In this document: piece by piece, positions 1 to 10,738 of the stretch
How the letters are laid out: every line of letters starts with the position of its first letter
Numbering within the stretch: the first letter of the stretch is position 1
Source: Opitutia bacterium
GTDB taxonomy: Bacteria; Verrucomicrobiota; Verrucomicrobiia; Opitutales; Seribacteraceae
Assembly: GCA_002721705.1 (NCBI GenBank)
Contig: PBLJ01000043.1
Span: 43,647 to 107,646, forward strand
Direction: 5' to 3'
Length of the DNA stretch: 64,000 nucleotides
Notes under the pieces: model-generated
What the model saw: only the letters and a program-made list of their open reading frames with translations
Told to the model about the DNA's origin: nothing
Databases searched by the model: none
Made by a program: the position numbers and the translations under genes

Positions 1-14
1 TCGGTCATTTCCCG

Positions 15-494
15 TTATACGAAGAGTATGGTTAAGGTGTTTTGGGGAGAGGCCTTTTCGATCGCAGTCTTCTCTATGAAGGAAACGAGGTCATGGTAGA
101 GAGCCGCCCGGTTCCTTGTCCAACGTTTCGGTGGCGGGCAAAGCTTTTGACGGAGCCCGCTGACTACGAGAAGCCCTCTGGAATGAGCGGTGAGCTTGTC
201 TAGTTTTTCCAATACGTTGGCACGCAACCACAAAGGGTCGATGGAGTCCTGACGCAAGTCCCAGTGGACGATGGATGAAAACCGACGTTTGCCGGGATCG
301 TGCAACTCCACGATTCTCGCAACGTTGGCATCGTAGTCGGCGGGTGGAAGATCGGGCCCATCCTCGGTTCGGAGAAACCGAAGCACCGCGGTGATTTGCT
401 CAGTCTTCGAGGAGGCTCCGCCAGTGAGCAACGACAGGAGGGAGTTCAGGTACGTGAGGCGCGCAAAATCGTCCGGTCTATTCACTTTGCTCAC
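15..494 (-). CDS. hypothetical protein downstream of nrdR
   Basis: ORF 15..656(-) continues upstream, but its upstream part overlaps nrdR; GTG candidates at 494 and 485 sit at the nrdR stop. No recognised motif. Confidence 0.5.
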   Translation of the reverse strand: MSKVNRPDDFARLTYLNSLLSLLTGGASSKTEQITAVLRFLRTEDGPDLPPADYDANVARIVELHDPGKRRFSSIVHWDLRQDSIDPLWLRANVLEKLDKLTAHSRGLLVVSGLRQKLCPPPKRWTRNRAALYHDLVSFIEKTAIEKASPQNTLTILFV

Positions 495-939
495 GCCCCA
501 TGTCTGCGATGCCACGGGAGAAATCCTCGGCATCGCGATAATCTTCGTAAAAGCTGGCGAAGCGCAACCAAGCGATCTCGTCGATGCGTTGGAGTCGAAC
601 CAAGATGGCTTCGGCGATGGCGCGACTGGGGAATTCCACGTCATATTCGTTCTCAAGGCGTTTCATCACTTCCGAAACAAGTAACTCGATTTGCTCGAAC
701 TCGAGGGGGCGTTTTTCGGTGGCCTTGCGTATGCCTGTGATGATTTTCCTGCGATCGAAACTTTCTCGTCGACCGTCTCGCTTCACAACCATGGCATCTT
801 CTCTCAAGATCTCCTCGATAGTCGAGAAACGGTGTCCGCAGGCGATGCATTCCCGGCGTCGACGAATCGACGCGGATTCCTTTCCCGCGCGGGTTTCAAG
901 AACCTTCGTGTCGGTCGATGAACATTTTGGACAGCGCAT
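478..939 (-). CDS. nrdR: transcriptional repressor NrdR
   Basis: MRCPKCSSTDTKVLETR...RRRECIACGHRFSTIE zinc ribbon followed by ATP-cone-like VVKRDGRRESFDRRKI; start set at internal Met 939. Confidence 0.95.
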   Translation of the reverse strand: MRCPKCSSTDTKVLETRAGKESASIRRRRECIACGHRFSTIEEILREDAMVVKRDGRRESFDRRKIITGIRKATEKRPLEFEQIELLVSEVMKRLENEYDVEFPSRAIAEAILVRLQRIDEIAWLRFASFYEDYRDAEDFSRGIADMGREQSE

Positions 940-952
940 GAGATGAAATTCC

Positions 953-1537
953 TCAGGATGCCTCGCTTTGGCAGAGATCAATGAAGTTTTGCAGGATGCT
1001 CATGCCATGCTCCGTAGCCAGCGATTCGGGATGAAACTGAACGCTCCAGACTGGTAGTTCCTTGTGTTGCAGAGCCATGATTTCGCTTTCCTCGGTTTCG
1101 GCCGTAATTTCCAGGCATTCGGGCAGACTTGGCCGATCCAGGATGAGAGAATGATAACGAGTGGCGGAAAAAGATGCCGGAATGCCCGAAAAAAGACCTT
1201 TCCCGTCGTGCTGGATGGAAGAGGTCTTGCCGTGCATCAAGCGGTTGGCCCGAACCACCTTGCCGCCGAAGTGTTGCCCCACGCATTGGTGCCCGAGGCA
1301 GACCCCAAGGATAGGTTTGCGGCCTGCAAAGGCCTCGATCACTTCAAGGCTGACGCCTGCTTGATCGGGATCGCATGGCCCTGGAGAAACGAGTAAAGCG
1401 TCCGGATTCAAAGCGACCGCTTCCTCTGCCGAGATGGCATCGTTGCGGTGTACGTCTTGCTCCACTCCAAGTTGGCCGAAATATTGGACCAAGTTGTAGG
1501 TGAAAGAGTCGAAGTTGTCTATGACGAGCAGCTTCAT
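953..1537 (-). CDS. glutamine amidotransferase, anthranilate/aminodeoxychorismate synthase component II
   Basis: [38 protein letters not shown] (nucleophile Cys), VQFHPES. Confidence 0.93.
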   Translation of the reverse strand: MKLLVIDNFDSFTYNLVQYFGQLGVEQDVHRNDAISAEEAVALNPDALLVSPGPCDPDQAGVSLEVIEAFAGRKPILGVCLGHQCVGQHFGGKVVRANRLMHGKTSSIQHDGKGLFSGIPASFSATRYHSLILDRPSLPECLEITAETEESEIMALQHKELPVWSVQFHPESLATEHGMSILQNFIDLCQSEAS

Positions 1538-1559
1538 GGCGGTCGGAATCGGGTGTGCT

Positions 1560-2450
1560 TCAAGAACTGGACCGCCTTGTGGCCAAACGCTTGCGGAAGG
1601 CATCGAGCGAGAAATTCTTGCCGGGGCACACGGTGTGTCCCGGGTGTAGCCCCTTGTGCGAGGTGATCTTGGAATACGGGATGCCGGTTCGTCGGGCTAG
1701 GTATCGACATAATCCCTCCAGGCTTTTCAGCTGGCTTTCAGTAGGTTTTCGCAACTCAAAGTTTCCGATCAAGCAAATGCCGATGCTTTCCCTGTTCCAC
1801 TGCAGTCGTTTTACGTGGCCACCATCCTGTTGATTCTTCCAGCGACCACCTATGTAAATTTCACCGTTCTTCGCCTTGCGCGATCCGTTCGATATCACAA
1901 AGTGATAGGCCAATCCATTCGCCATGCCACGAGCTTTGTGAACTCGGTGCATATTGAGGGCATCGTCGACGTTGGTGGCGCTGTGATGGATCACGATGCG
2001 TTTCCATTTGCCTTTTTTCGGCAAGGTTTTGTCCAGGGCCTTGATGACGGCGGCATCGAGCAGGGGAGGGAGGGACCCTCCCTTTCCCAAGGGGATCATG
2101 AGTTTCTGGCCGACTCGAATCAGGTCCGGTTTACTGATCTGGTTGTAGGCGGCCAACTTGCTGGAACTTATTCGGTAGCGCGATGCGATCACGCTCAGGC
2201 TTTCTCCTGGTTTTACTATGTGCGGAGCTTCCAGGACGAAGCCATCCGGTATTTTTAATTTCTTTCCGGAAACCAAGAGGTTGGGATCGCGAATGCCATT
2301 TATTATCTGGAGGGCGTTTACGGAGACGCCGTAGCGATTGGCTATGCCGCCCAAGGTCTCGTTTTTCTTCACGAGGTGGACACGCTCAGCCCACGCGGTC
2401 ATGACAAAGACCAGCGCACCCATCGAAATCCCTACCCAACGGAGAAGCAT
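1560..2450 (-). CDS. LysM-domain N-acetylmuramoyl-L-alanine amidase (Amidase_2/PGRP type)
   Basis: Two LysM-like segments ([56 protein letters not shown]) then IVIHHSAT...AYHFVISNG...[14 protein letters not shown]. Confidence 0.9.
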   Translation of the reverse strand: MLLRWVGISMGALVFVMTAWAERVHLVKKNETLGGIANRYGVSVNALQIINGIRDPNLLVSGKKLKIPDGFVLEAPHIVKPGESLSVIASRYRISSSKLAAYNQISKPDLIRVGQKLMIPLGKGGSLPPLLDAAVIKALDKTLPKKGKWKRIVIHHSATNVDDALNMHRVHKARGMANGLAYHFVISNGSRKAKNGEIYIGGRWKNQQDGGHVKRLQWNRESIGICLIGNFELRKPTESQLKSLEGLCRYLARRTGIPYSKITSHKGLHPGHTVCPGKNFSLDAFRKRLATRRSSS

Positions 2451-2715
2451 TTGTCCCTTTGACTCTTTCTTGTGGCAATTCGTTCGATAGCGCAACCGCT
2501 AAACTCATTTTGTGGATAAGTTCTCTTTTGTTATCTTCGCGAAAACGCGCTCTGTCGCAGGCTTTCACACCCTTGTTTTTTTTGCAAAATTTTCCTTTCG
2601 AACGGAGATTGATGAAATCCGATGAATTTAAGGATTGTCATAGTCTACCGACTTATAAGAGTAAGTCGCACACGATGTCGCTGCTGCCCGCCATGCCAAT
2701 AATTTTCACAATGCC

Positions 2716-5700
2716 GTGAGGTTCACTTTTCCCCAGCTCCCGGTTTTCGTTGTTTTCGCCCTTGGTTTGCTCCAAGCCGCGTCCCTTCTGCACGGTGGTG
2801 TCATTTACGTAAAGAAAAGCGGAGGCAACGACAGCAACGATGGTTCCTCTTGGGCGAACAGCGTCCAAACCCTGAAGAAGGCGCTCGAGTTGGCCAACGA
2901 CGAAATCTGGATGGCTTCGGGTCAATACGGAGACACCGTCACGGACAACAACACCGATGACACCAAGACCGATGAACAAGCTGATTCCATGTTCACGGTA
3001 TCCAGCGCGATAAAAATCTATGGGGGATTCAATGGCACCGAGGCATCACCCGATGATCGGACTTGGTCTGGTAACAAATATTCCGGACACCCATCGTCCG
3101 CCACCACGATCATGGGGAGCTCCAGCATCAGACCCTTGTACTTGAAGGCCAACGTTCGATTGGATGGTCTGACTATTTCAGGAGGTACTAGCGTCGCCGG
3201 TAATGGAGGGGGCGTGTACGTCAAGAGCGGCGCGACCTTTTGGAAATGCAAAGTTCAAAGCAATTCCTCTACCGGCAATGGTGGTGGCATCTACGTTAAA
3301 TCGGGAACCGTCAACTTCATCTGGACCCAAGTGATTAGCAACACCGCTTCGGGAACCTCTCAAGGTGGAGGCGTCTACACGGAAGCCGGAACCTTCAAGG
3401 CGTATAATTCAACCTTTCAGAGCAATACCGCCTACCAATTCGCCGCCGGCAAATTCCAAGGTACGCCATCGTTCTATTGTTGCTTGTTCAAGTCTTCCAC
3501 CACGACTGGAGGCAACAGCGCCATCGGTAAATCGTTGGAAGTAGTGGGAGGCGCCCAATTCCATTATTGTACCTTTGAGGAATCCCTTGGTTCCACTCTC
3601 TATATCGTGTATTCATCGGGCGAGCCGACTTTTAAGGGATGTCTTTGGACCGCGGCGTCTTCCGGCTTCAAGGGCACCAAGCACAATGATTCCGTGCAAG
3701 GGTCTTCCCCCGCTTCCACTGTATCCACCGATGCCTTGCCCACTGACTTGCATGACTTCGACAATGACGGCAATACAGTGGAACGTTTGCCGGTGGACTT
3801 GAACGGCAAGGTGAGAAATGACGATGCGAGCGACAATTTCGATAATCATGGAGCCATTTCGAAGGAAGCTGCGACCTTCACCACCTACACAGTCACCGTG
3901 TCGGGTATCAGCACTTCACCCTTGTTCGACGAGGAGGCTTGGGACGGGATCAAGGTCGGCAGTTCATCCACCACGCTCAAGAGCTTCGAGGCTCAAATCG
4001 GAGAATCGCCGGTGCTCAAGGCTAACCCTCCCACGCACTGGGAATTCGCCGGATGGAATGGCGATCCCTCCAGTCTGGGCGATTTGACTCTTCCCGCCGT
4101 GAGCGCTCCGGTGAGCGTCACGGCATCCTTCACCCCGATTGAGTACACCGCCACTTTGCTGTCGCCCCAAACCCTGATCACCGTGGGTGAACAAATCCTC
4201 GACGTATCGGCTTCCTACACCGCTGGGGAATCAGGTACTGCGGAGTTCGACGGCGGACTGCAGGCAACAACTGGCAGCAACCCGAACTTGTTGACCGTGA
4301 CCTCCATATCCCCGGAGGGATACCGCCTGAAGGACTGGATAATAAAGAAAACCACCTCCGACAACGTGGAGACCACGGTGAATGCATCGGAAAGCAATGG
4401 TGAATACAACTCAACCAGTCCCCTCGTTTTGAGTTGGGAGGCGAACTGGGAGATCACGCCCGTTTACACCATAGCGGTTTATGACCTTACGATCGAGGAA
4501 TCCGTCACGAATTACAGCGACGACACGGCGTCTTTTCTCGCTTCCTTCGGTGGCACCACGGGTTTGGTCAACGGCTCCCAAGTGACTGTCGAAGTCAAGC
4601 CAAGTGAGGGCCACCAGCTGGAATACGTCACGATTACCGATGCCTCGGGGCAAGACCTTAACCACACGGCGCTGCTGGACGCGAACGGCAAAACCCCAGT
4701 CCTCAACTTGAGCGAGACGACCGGCGAGGGCACCCTGACTTTCGCCTTGGGGGGAGACATGGGATACGACGTCCGTATCAAGGGCTACTTTCTTCCCGTA
4801 TCCTATCTCATCAACGTGGATGCCGTGATTGCCCAAGACGTGGAACCCCTGGACGTTCTGCCAGGCAGTGAATACACCATCACCAAAGTCGAAGGTGATG
4901 ATCCCTTGCCCAACGGATGGTGGAAGAAGGGTACCGTCCTGAAGCTGGACGCGAACATCTTGTCGTATGCCACGGATCCCAACAAGATCGAGGTGACTTG
5001 GGAATTTGAGGGCACGAAGACCAAGGAGAAGACTTACTACCTGACCGTTGACAAGGCCCTTGATATTACGGTCAGTTTCAACATCGATCGCTACGAGTTG
5101 AAGCATAGGGTTTTCTTTGACGAAGGAAACGCCACCTACGTCGAATTGAAGTCTCAGTACCTCTATGACGACAACGTCAGTACGGCTGTTGAATTCGATG
5201 CCACGGGATATGAATTCAATGGCACTAGGTTTGCCGATGACCCGGACAACCTCGCTCCGGACTCTTTTATAATGAGAGACGACGTTATCCTCGAGACCCG
5301 CTTTCTCCGTAAGGAACACGTGGTCTCCGTGAGTGGATGGACGAAAGACGAAAACGGCACCCTCATTCCGGGCGGTGGCGACGTTGCCATCACTCCTCCT
5401 GGTTACAAGTTTGATCATGACGAACCGATTTCGCTTAAGGCGGAGCCCGACACCTCCTATCAATTCGCCTATTGGCTCAAGGACGACAACGTCACCAAGT
5501 GGCCAACCGACCTCAGAAGTTCCGACAACCCAGTGTCCGTCGACCTGACCGAGCCGCTGACCCTGAAGGCGGTTTTCGAGCCTCGCCAGTATCAATTCAA
5601 TTTCCTCTCCGAACCACGAAGCGGAGGTGGTTGGTTCGCCGAGAACGTAAGCTTCGCCGATGGTACCACGGCCTTCTTCACTCATGGCGACGTCATAGAG

Positions 5701-7074
5701 ATTCAAGCGGCACCCGCCGCGGGTTACGACATTAACGGATCCATTACCTTGGTGGACTTCGCAGGCGCTCCGCTTTCATACCAGTCTCATTCCGGCACCA
5801 CCAAGAGGATCACCCTCACGGTTCTTTCGGATGCCAACGTATCGGCCGTATTCTCCAAGGATTACGGCGACTACGACGGGGATGGCTTGGATAATTACAC
5901 GGAGAGCATCTATGGCAGCAACCTATACCTAAGCGACAGCGATGGCGATGGCATGGACGACAAGTGGGAAATTACCTACGGTCTCAATCCCATCGATCCC
6001 AACGATTCTCAATACGACGAAGATTACGACAATTTGACCAACTTGCATGAATACCAAAGTGGAACCTTTCCCCGGAATCCCGATTCAAATGGCGACGGCA
6101 TAGTCGACGTCTACGACCCCAAGGATATTTCGGTAGCGTTGCAGGAAGGATACTTTTTCGTTCGCATCGACGTCGTGCCATTCGGCGCGGGTATCGTTAC
6201 GGGGGAGGGTGCCTATGAAAGCAACGCCACCGCCTCCATCACCCTCTTCAAGGAAACCCCTGGTTACGTCTTCGTGAATTGGCAGGGCGATCTTTCCGGC
6301 AGCGATCGAAACGGTACCGTGTCGATCGATTCGAACAAGACTATCATCGCTAATTTCGCCTTCGACAACCGTGACAGCGACGGGGATGGCATAGACAATT
6401 ATACCGAAGGCCTTTATGGCACCGATGCTTCCAAGACGGACACTGATGGGGACGGCATGCGAGACGACGTCGAGATCGCCGCTTTGACTGCCATTGCCGA
6501 CCTTAACGTCACGGGTGTTTTCGATCCGAATAAGAGCGACTCCGCTTTCCTTTCATACTTAAGTGGTCTCAACGTTTCGACTGGCGGCGCAGGGGCGGAC
6601 TCCAATGGGTCGAGCCTTCTCTACGACTTCATCAACGGCTGGTTTTACACCTCCGCCCATGGTTGGTCTTTTGCGGCTTCCAGTTCCTCGATGGTTTACA
6701 ACGCCAACGTGGCGACTTGGTTGAGTTTCCAGAAAGACAGCAACGCCAACTTCAAGATTTTGCAGTGGGACAAGCCGACGAGCCAGTGGGTCGATTATGG
6801 AAATTCTTCCGTCTCCGGGCATTACAGTTTGACCGTGACGAAGAACGTATCCGCGGGAGGTGAAGTTTCGCCAAGCAGTTCCTATCCTGCGGGGACTAAT
6901 CTTCAAATCGAGGCGCGGGCGAATCCCGGCTATAAATTCATTGGATGGGAGGGCGACGTCATCTCATCCAGTCCATCCGTCACTTTCCCCATCAACGAGA
7001 ACACCGCGGTGCAGGCCATTTTCCTTACCGATGAGCAGGTTTCCAGCCTCCTGGATGGAACGCAGGGCAACTGA
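2716..7074 (+). CDS. giant secreted protein: parallel beta-helix, multiple InlB-B/bacterial beta-grasp-like repeats, DxDGDGxxD calcium-loop segments
   Basis: Signal peptide-like N-terminus; YVKKSGGNDSNDGSSWANSVQTLKKAL and GGGVYVKSG repeats; repeated 'Y.v.v...G...aG..G.W' units; DSDGDGMDDKWE, DSDGDGIDNYTE, DTDGDGMRDD. Confidence 0.85.
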   Translation: MRFTFPQLPVFVVFALGLLQAASLLHGGVIYVKKSGGNDSNDGSSWANSVQTLKKALELANDEIWMASGQYGDTVTDNNTDDTKTDEQADSMFTVSSAIKIYGGFNGTEASPDDRTWSGNKYSGHPSSATTIMGSSSIRPLYLKANVRLDGLTISGGTSVAGNGGGVYVKSGATFWKCKVQSNSSTGNGGGIYVKSGTVNFIWTQVISNTASGTSQGGGVYTEAGTFKAYNSTFQSNTAYQFAAGKFQGTPSFYCCLFKSSTTTGGNSAIGKSLEVVGGAQFHYCTFEESLGSTLYIVYSSGEPTFKGCLWTAASSGFKGTKHNDSVQGSSPASTVSTDALPTDLHDFDNDGNTVERLPVDLNGKVRNDDASDNFDNHGAISKEAATFTTYTVTVSGISTSPLFDEEAWDGIKVGSSSTTLKSFEAQIGESPVLKANPPTHWEFAGWNGDPSSLGDLTLPAVSAPVSVTASFTPIEYTATLLSPQTLITVGEQILDVSASYTAGESGTAEFDGGLQATTGSNPNLLTVTSISPEGYRLKDWIIKKTTSDNVETTVNASESNGEYNSTSPLVLSWEANWEITPVYTIAVYDLTIEESVTNYSDDTASFLASFGGTTGLVNGSQVTVEVKPSEGHQLEYVTITDASGQDLNHTALLDANGKTPVLNLSETTGEGTLTFALGGDMGYDVRIKGYFLPVSYLINVDAVIAQDVEPLDVLPGSEYTITKVEGDDPLPNGWWKKGTVLKLDANILSYATDPNKIEVTWEFEGTKTKEKTYYLTVDKALDITVSFNIDRYELKHRVFFDEGNATYVELKSQYLYDDNVSTAVEFDATGYEFNGTRFADDPDNLAPDSFIMRDDVILETRFLRKEHVVSVSGWTKDENGTLIPGGGDVAITPPGYKFDHDEPISLKAEPDTSYQFAYWLKDDNVTKWPTDLRSSDNPVSVDLTEPLTLKAVFEPRQYQFNFLSEPRSGGGWFAENVSFADGTTAFFTHGDVIEIQAAPAAGYDINGSITLVDFAGAPLSYQSHSGTTKRITLTVLSDANVSAVFSKDYGDYDGDGLDNYTESIYGSNLYLSDSDGDGMDDKWEITYGLNPIDPNDSQYDEDYDNLTNLHEYQSGTFPRNPDSNGDGIVDVYDPKDISVALQEGYFFVRIDVVPFGAGIVTGEGAYESNATASITLFKETPGYVFVNWQGDLSGSDRNGTVSIDSNKTIIANFAFDNRDSDGDGIDNYTEGLYGTDASKTDTDGDGMRDDVEIAALTAIADLNVTGVFDPNKSDSAFLSYLSGLNVSTGGAGADSNGSSLLYDFINGWFYTSAHGWSFAASSSSMVYNANVATWLSFQKDSNANFKILQWDKPTSQWVDYGNSSVSGHYSLTVTKNVSAGGEVSPSSSYPAGTNLQIEARANPGYKFIGWEGDVISSSPSVTFPINENTAVQAIFLTDEQVSSLLDGTQGN

Positions 7075-7094
7075 ATCATTCGCACCTTCTTGTA

Positions 7095-8252
7095 ATGAGT
7101 TCACGCTCTACGATCATTTGTAGTCTGTTTTCCGTCGTTGCCTTCTCGGTCCTAGGAGGGGTGAGCTCGCTGCATGCCGTCAACGAAGAGGACGTCAATA
7201 CAGTCACGAGCTTTCCGCTGGCTTACGAAGACCTCGAAGAGAAAAGCGTCTATCACCAGAATAACCTGCGGAAAATTAAAAGCGATCTCAATGATTACGG
7301 GGATGAGGTGCATGATCTGCGCCGAAGGTTCGATCGTTTGTTTTACGACAAGGATACGAATTTACCCAAGGCCAAGAAGTTCGAGGTGGGCCAAAAAATC
7401 ACTTTGCCTACCGGTGACCGCTCCTCCCGCGACAGGTTTGATGATTACGGAACGGTGCGACGTCCGGTCCGATCCGATTATCCCAAGCCAAGGTCAAGAA
7501 ACGACCAAACCCCTTCCCCGCCCGTGGTGATCAGTCCTCAGGCCTCAGTAGAGAAGCGACCTCCCAGTGAACGGCCGCCGTTACCGAAGAACGACGACAG
7601 GCCTAACCAGCCCCTCGCCTCCAATGCTCGGCCTCAACCCGAGGACGAAAATTCTCCCCTTGCCATCATCGTGAAGGATTCCTCAACCAGTGATTCCGGT
7701 GAAACCATCAACTTTCCCGTGACCGCCGTCGAGTCCACGAAAGACTCTCCTTCACGGAAATTCGATTATTACGTTCTACCCCGAATCGGCTTTGCAGTAC
7801 CTACCGAAGGCGATGCGGAAGCAGGGATGTCCTTGGCAGTGGCTGCGGGCGTCATTCGGGGAGATTGGCGTTACGGTGTGGATTTCTCTTACCTGTCGAG
7901 CGAAGCCTCGTTCACCGAGAACATCATCGTCGGTAGCACCCCTTTTCCCCATCAGGGTGAATATGAGCATTCGGCTTACTCTTTTCTCGTGAACGTCACC
8001 CGGGAGATTGAACTCCCCGCCAATTGGATAGGGTCGATCGGCTTCGGTGTCGGTGGAGGCTGGAGTGTTTCCGAGAAAACGCTTCTAGTGAAATTGAACT
8101 CGGTGAAGGATTCCGGTTTTGCATGGCAGTTAGGATTGGGAGCCCGACGTCCATTCGGAGACTCCACCTCTATTTACCTTGGCTATCGTTACCTTGGCCA
8201 TCCCTCCGTGCCGTCTCACAACTTCGAGGCGGGAGCCGAGATCGATTTCTGA
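7095..8252 (+). CDS. outer-membrane beta-barrel-like protein with N-terminal Pro-rich linker
   Basis: Signal peptide; C-terminal alternating beta pattern (YYVLPRIGFAVPTEGDAEAGMSLAVAAGV...IYLGYRYLGHP...FEAGAEIDF) ending in Phe. Confidence 0.7.
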   Translation: MSSRSTIICSLFSVVAFSVLGGVSSLHAVNEEDVNTVTSFPLAYEDLEEKSVYHQNNLRKIKSDLNDYGDEVHDLRRRFDRLFYDKDTNLPKAKKFEVGQKITLPTGDRSSRDRFDDYGTVRRPVRSDYPKPRSRNDQTPSPPVVISPQASVEKRPPSERPPLPKNDDRPNQPLASNARPQPEDENSPLAIIVKDSSTSDSGETINFPVTAVESTKDSPSRKFDYYVLPRIGFAVPTEGDAEAGMSLAVAAGVIRGDWRYGVDFSYLSSEASFTENIIVGSTPFPHQGEYEHSAYSFLVNVTREIELPANWIGSIGFGVGGGWSVSEKTLLVKLNSVKDSGFAWQLGLGARRPFGDSTSIYLGYRYLGHPSVPSHNFEAGAEIDF

Positions 8253-8256
8253 ATCC

Positions 8257-8976
8257 ATGGCCGATGCTCCGCAGCGCGAGACGCCGGCGGGGGGCGAAGT
8301 CAAGGGACTGAGCCTTGGCAAACGACTGCTCGTTTTTCCCATTGCCTGTATTTTTCGACTTTGGCTGCGAAGCTTGCGCATGCGCTTGTCGGAGGAGTTT
8401 CGTTCCGAATTGGAGGACGTCGAACACCCTACCGTGGTCATCGTTTGGCACAATCGTCTCAGCGTCGCCGCGGAGTACGTCCGCCGCTTTCGTCGCGGTC
8501 GTCGGCTCTGTGGCTTAGTCAGCGGTAGCCGCGACGGCGCTTGGCTGGAGACTTTTTTCAGGGCGATCGGGATCCTGGTGACTCGCGGATCCCGCAAACG
8601 AAGAGGTTCGCAGGCAATAAGGGAATTGATTGGCCAATTGAAGGAAGGTCACGACGTCGGGATTACTCCCGATGGTTCACGTGGACCTTGCTACGAAGCC
8701 AAGCCGGGAGCTCTTCTCGTGGCCAAGGTTTCCAAGGCCCCCGTGTTGTTGTTGTCCTTCGAATTCTCTTCGGCCTGGCGCTTGAATTCCTGGGACGGCT
8801 TTTACCTGCCGAAGCCATTCAGTCGAGTCACGGTGCTTGGCAAGCGTCTCGAGGGCGGGTTTTTCGACGACATGGAGACCGAGGATGCGGTTGCCACCGT
8901 GAACAGTGGCTTGATGAACATTACGAAGGATACCGTGAAGGCTCCTCCTCGCGCCGTACGCGAGAAAAACGATTAA
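8257..8976 (+). CDS. DUF374-type lysophospholipid acyltransferase
   Basis: VVIVWHNRLSVA, SGSRDGAWLETFFRAIGILVTRGSRKRRGSQAI, GITPDGSRGPCYEAKPGALLVAK; ATG at 8257. Confidence 0.88.
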   Translation: MADAPQRETPAGGEVKGLSLGKRLLVFPIACIFRLWLRSLRMRLSEEFRSELEDVEHPTVVIVWHNRLSVAAEYVRRFRRGRRLCGLVSGSRDGAWLETFFRAIGILVTRGSRKRRGSQAIRELIGQLKEGHDVGITPDGSRGPCYEAKPGALLVAKVSKAPVLLLSFEFSSAWRLNSWDGFYLPKPFSRVTVLGKRLEGGFFDDMETEDAVATVNSGLMNITKDTVKAPPRAVREKND

Positions 8977-9839
8977 AGCTTTTCCAGTTTCTCGCAGACC
9001 GAGTCGATTATGAAGTCCGGCGTGGAAGCCCCAGCCGTCACGCCCACCACATCATAATTTTGGATGGCATCGAGGTCGAGTTCCTCGGCCGTTTCCACGT
9101 GGAAGGTGGGACGGTTTTTCGTGGTAGCCAATTTCGCCAGTTTCTTGGTGTTGGCGGAATGACGACCGCCGATGACCACCACGGCCTCGGCTCCCTCGTC
9201 GACCAACCATTGCAGGTCGGACTGTCTTTCCTTGGTTGCCCCGCAGACCGTGTCGAACACGACGAGGTCAGGGTATTTCGATGAGAGGTAAACCGCGAGT
9301 TCCTCGAACTCATGCGAAAACATGGTGGATTGCGATACCATCGCTACTTTTCCCTCGAAGCTCGGCAACGCGTCGATGTCTTCCTTCGTTTGGACAACGT
9401 GCCCGCGTTCTCCCGCATAGCCAAGCAAGCCAATCGCTTCCGGATGATCGGGGTCTCCGAAAATCACCACATCGTAACCTTTCTGGGCATGCCAACGAAC
9501 CTTGCCTGCAATGATGCCGACGTCGGGGCAAGTGGCGTCCTTGAAGGACATGTCGAGGGATTTGAGGTATTGCCGCCGCTGAGGGGAAATGCCGTGCGCC
9601 CGCACCACCACCACGCCGTCCTCGGCATCCTTTTCCGATACTTCGATGTCCGACTGGCTCTTGTAATCACCGACTTCCCGTATGCCTTCTTTACGCAAGG
9701 CGTCCATCATTTGGTTGTTGTGGATCAAGGGGCCATCGGCGTAGGCCTTTCGCCCCGCCTTGGTTTCATCGCGAGCCAAGTTGATGGCTCGTTCCACGCC
9801 CCAGCAAAAGCCGGCGCTTTTTGCTCGCAACACTTTCAT
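8973..9839 (-). CDS. ispH: 4-hydroxy-3-methylbut-2-enyl diphosphate reductase
   Basis: KVLRAKSAGFCWGVERAI, VRAHGISP, DATCPDV, VSQSTM, FDTVCGATKERQ, VVIGGRHSANTKKL, GVTAGASTPDFII. Confidence 0.96.
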   Translation of the reverse strand: MKVLRAKSAGFCWGVERAINLARDETKAGRKAYADGPLIHNNQMMDALRKEGIREVGDYKSQSDIEVSEKDAEDGVVVVRAHGISPQRRQYLKSLDMSFKDATCPDVGIIAGKVRWHAQKGYDVVIFGDPDHPEAIGLLGYAGERGHVVQTKEDIDALPSFEGKVAMVSQSTMFSHEFEELAVYLSSKYPDLVVFDTVCGATKERQSDLQWLVDEGAEAVVVIGGRHSANTKKLAKLATTKNRPTFHVETAEELDLDAIQNYDVVGVTAGASTPDFIIDSVCEKLEKL

Positions 9840-9923
9840 CAGTGAGTTGCCACCCTAACGACCTGCGACTTGTGTTCAATATTGATTTGCCTTGTAGGCG
9901 CAGAAAACCACAAGGTGTTTCGC

Positions 9924-10670
9924 ATGAACCACCGCTCCTTGTCCTTTTCTTTTCTCAGCCTCTTCGTCCTTGGCTCCTGCGGTTATGCCGCCGACAAGCC
10001 GAAAGCCGAAAGCCGCTACCAAAAAGCCTCGGTCGCCAGCCGCGACGGCATAGGCAAGCTGTACATGGGCCGCGAAATCTCCCAGGTCATGGGTCACTTG
10101 GGCGCTGGTTGGCTGGAACGGTCGGGGCGCGAAAAGGAGGAACGCACCGACCTGCTGGTCAAAAACCTCGGTCTCAAGCCCTCCGACGTCGTGGCCGACA
10201 TTGGAGCAGGCTCCGGTTACTTCAGTTTTCGCATGGCCAAGCTCGTGCCCGAGGGGAAGGTCTACGCCGTCGATATCTCCAAGCAAATGCTGGCCATCGT
10301 TCGCGCCCGCATGGGTAAATGGAAGGTCGACAACGTGGTTCCCGTCATGAGTGAGATCACCGACGTCAAGTTGCCCCCCAACTCGGTTGACCTCGCTCTC
10401 ATCGTGGACGCCTACCACGAGTTCGATCATCCGTGGGAGATGGCCACCTCCATTCTCAAGTCACTCAAGCCGGGAGGACGCCTCGTGCTCATCGAGTATC
10501 GCATGGAGGATCCCACCGTACCGATCAAGCGCCTGCACAAGATGACCGAGGCACAAGCCCGCAAGGAAATGAAAGCCGCCGGATTCGAGTGGGTCGAAAC
10601 CAAGACCATGCTGCCCCAGCAACACTTCATGGTCTACCGCAAGCCGATGCCGAAAAAGCGGGTGGATTAA
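9924..10670 (+). CDS. exported class I SAM-dependent methyltransferase (putative lipoprotein)
   Basis: Signal peptide with LGSC lipobox-like end, then VVADIGAGSGYFSFRMAKLVPEGKVYAVDIS Rossmann motif I and SLKPGGRLVLIEYR. Confidence 0.85.
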   Translation: MNHRSLSFSFLSLFVLGSCGYAADKPKAESRYQKASVASRDGIGKLYMGREISQVMGHLGAGWLERSGREKEERTDLLVKNLGLKPSDVVADIGAGSGYFSFRMAKLVPEGKVYAVDISKQMLAIVRARMGKWKVDNVVPVMSEITDVKLPPNSVDLALIVDAYHEFDHPWEMATSILKSLKPGGRLVLIEYRMEDPTVPIKRLHKMTEAQARKEMKAAGFEWVETKTMLPQQHFMVYRKPMPKKRVD

Positions 10671-10738
10671 GTTTATGAAATGCTGCTTGCGACAATTTTC
10701 GAGTTAGCCAACTGATTTTTCACTCCTAGCGTAGCGAC

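Noticed and set aside
4411-5706. 431-aa minus-strand ORF opposite the giant repeat protein
   Set aside because: Fully antisense to a clearly coding frame with signal peptide and domain repeats; looks like a codon-bias shadow ORF.
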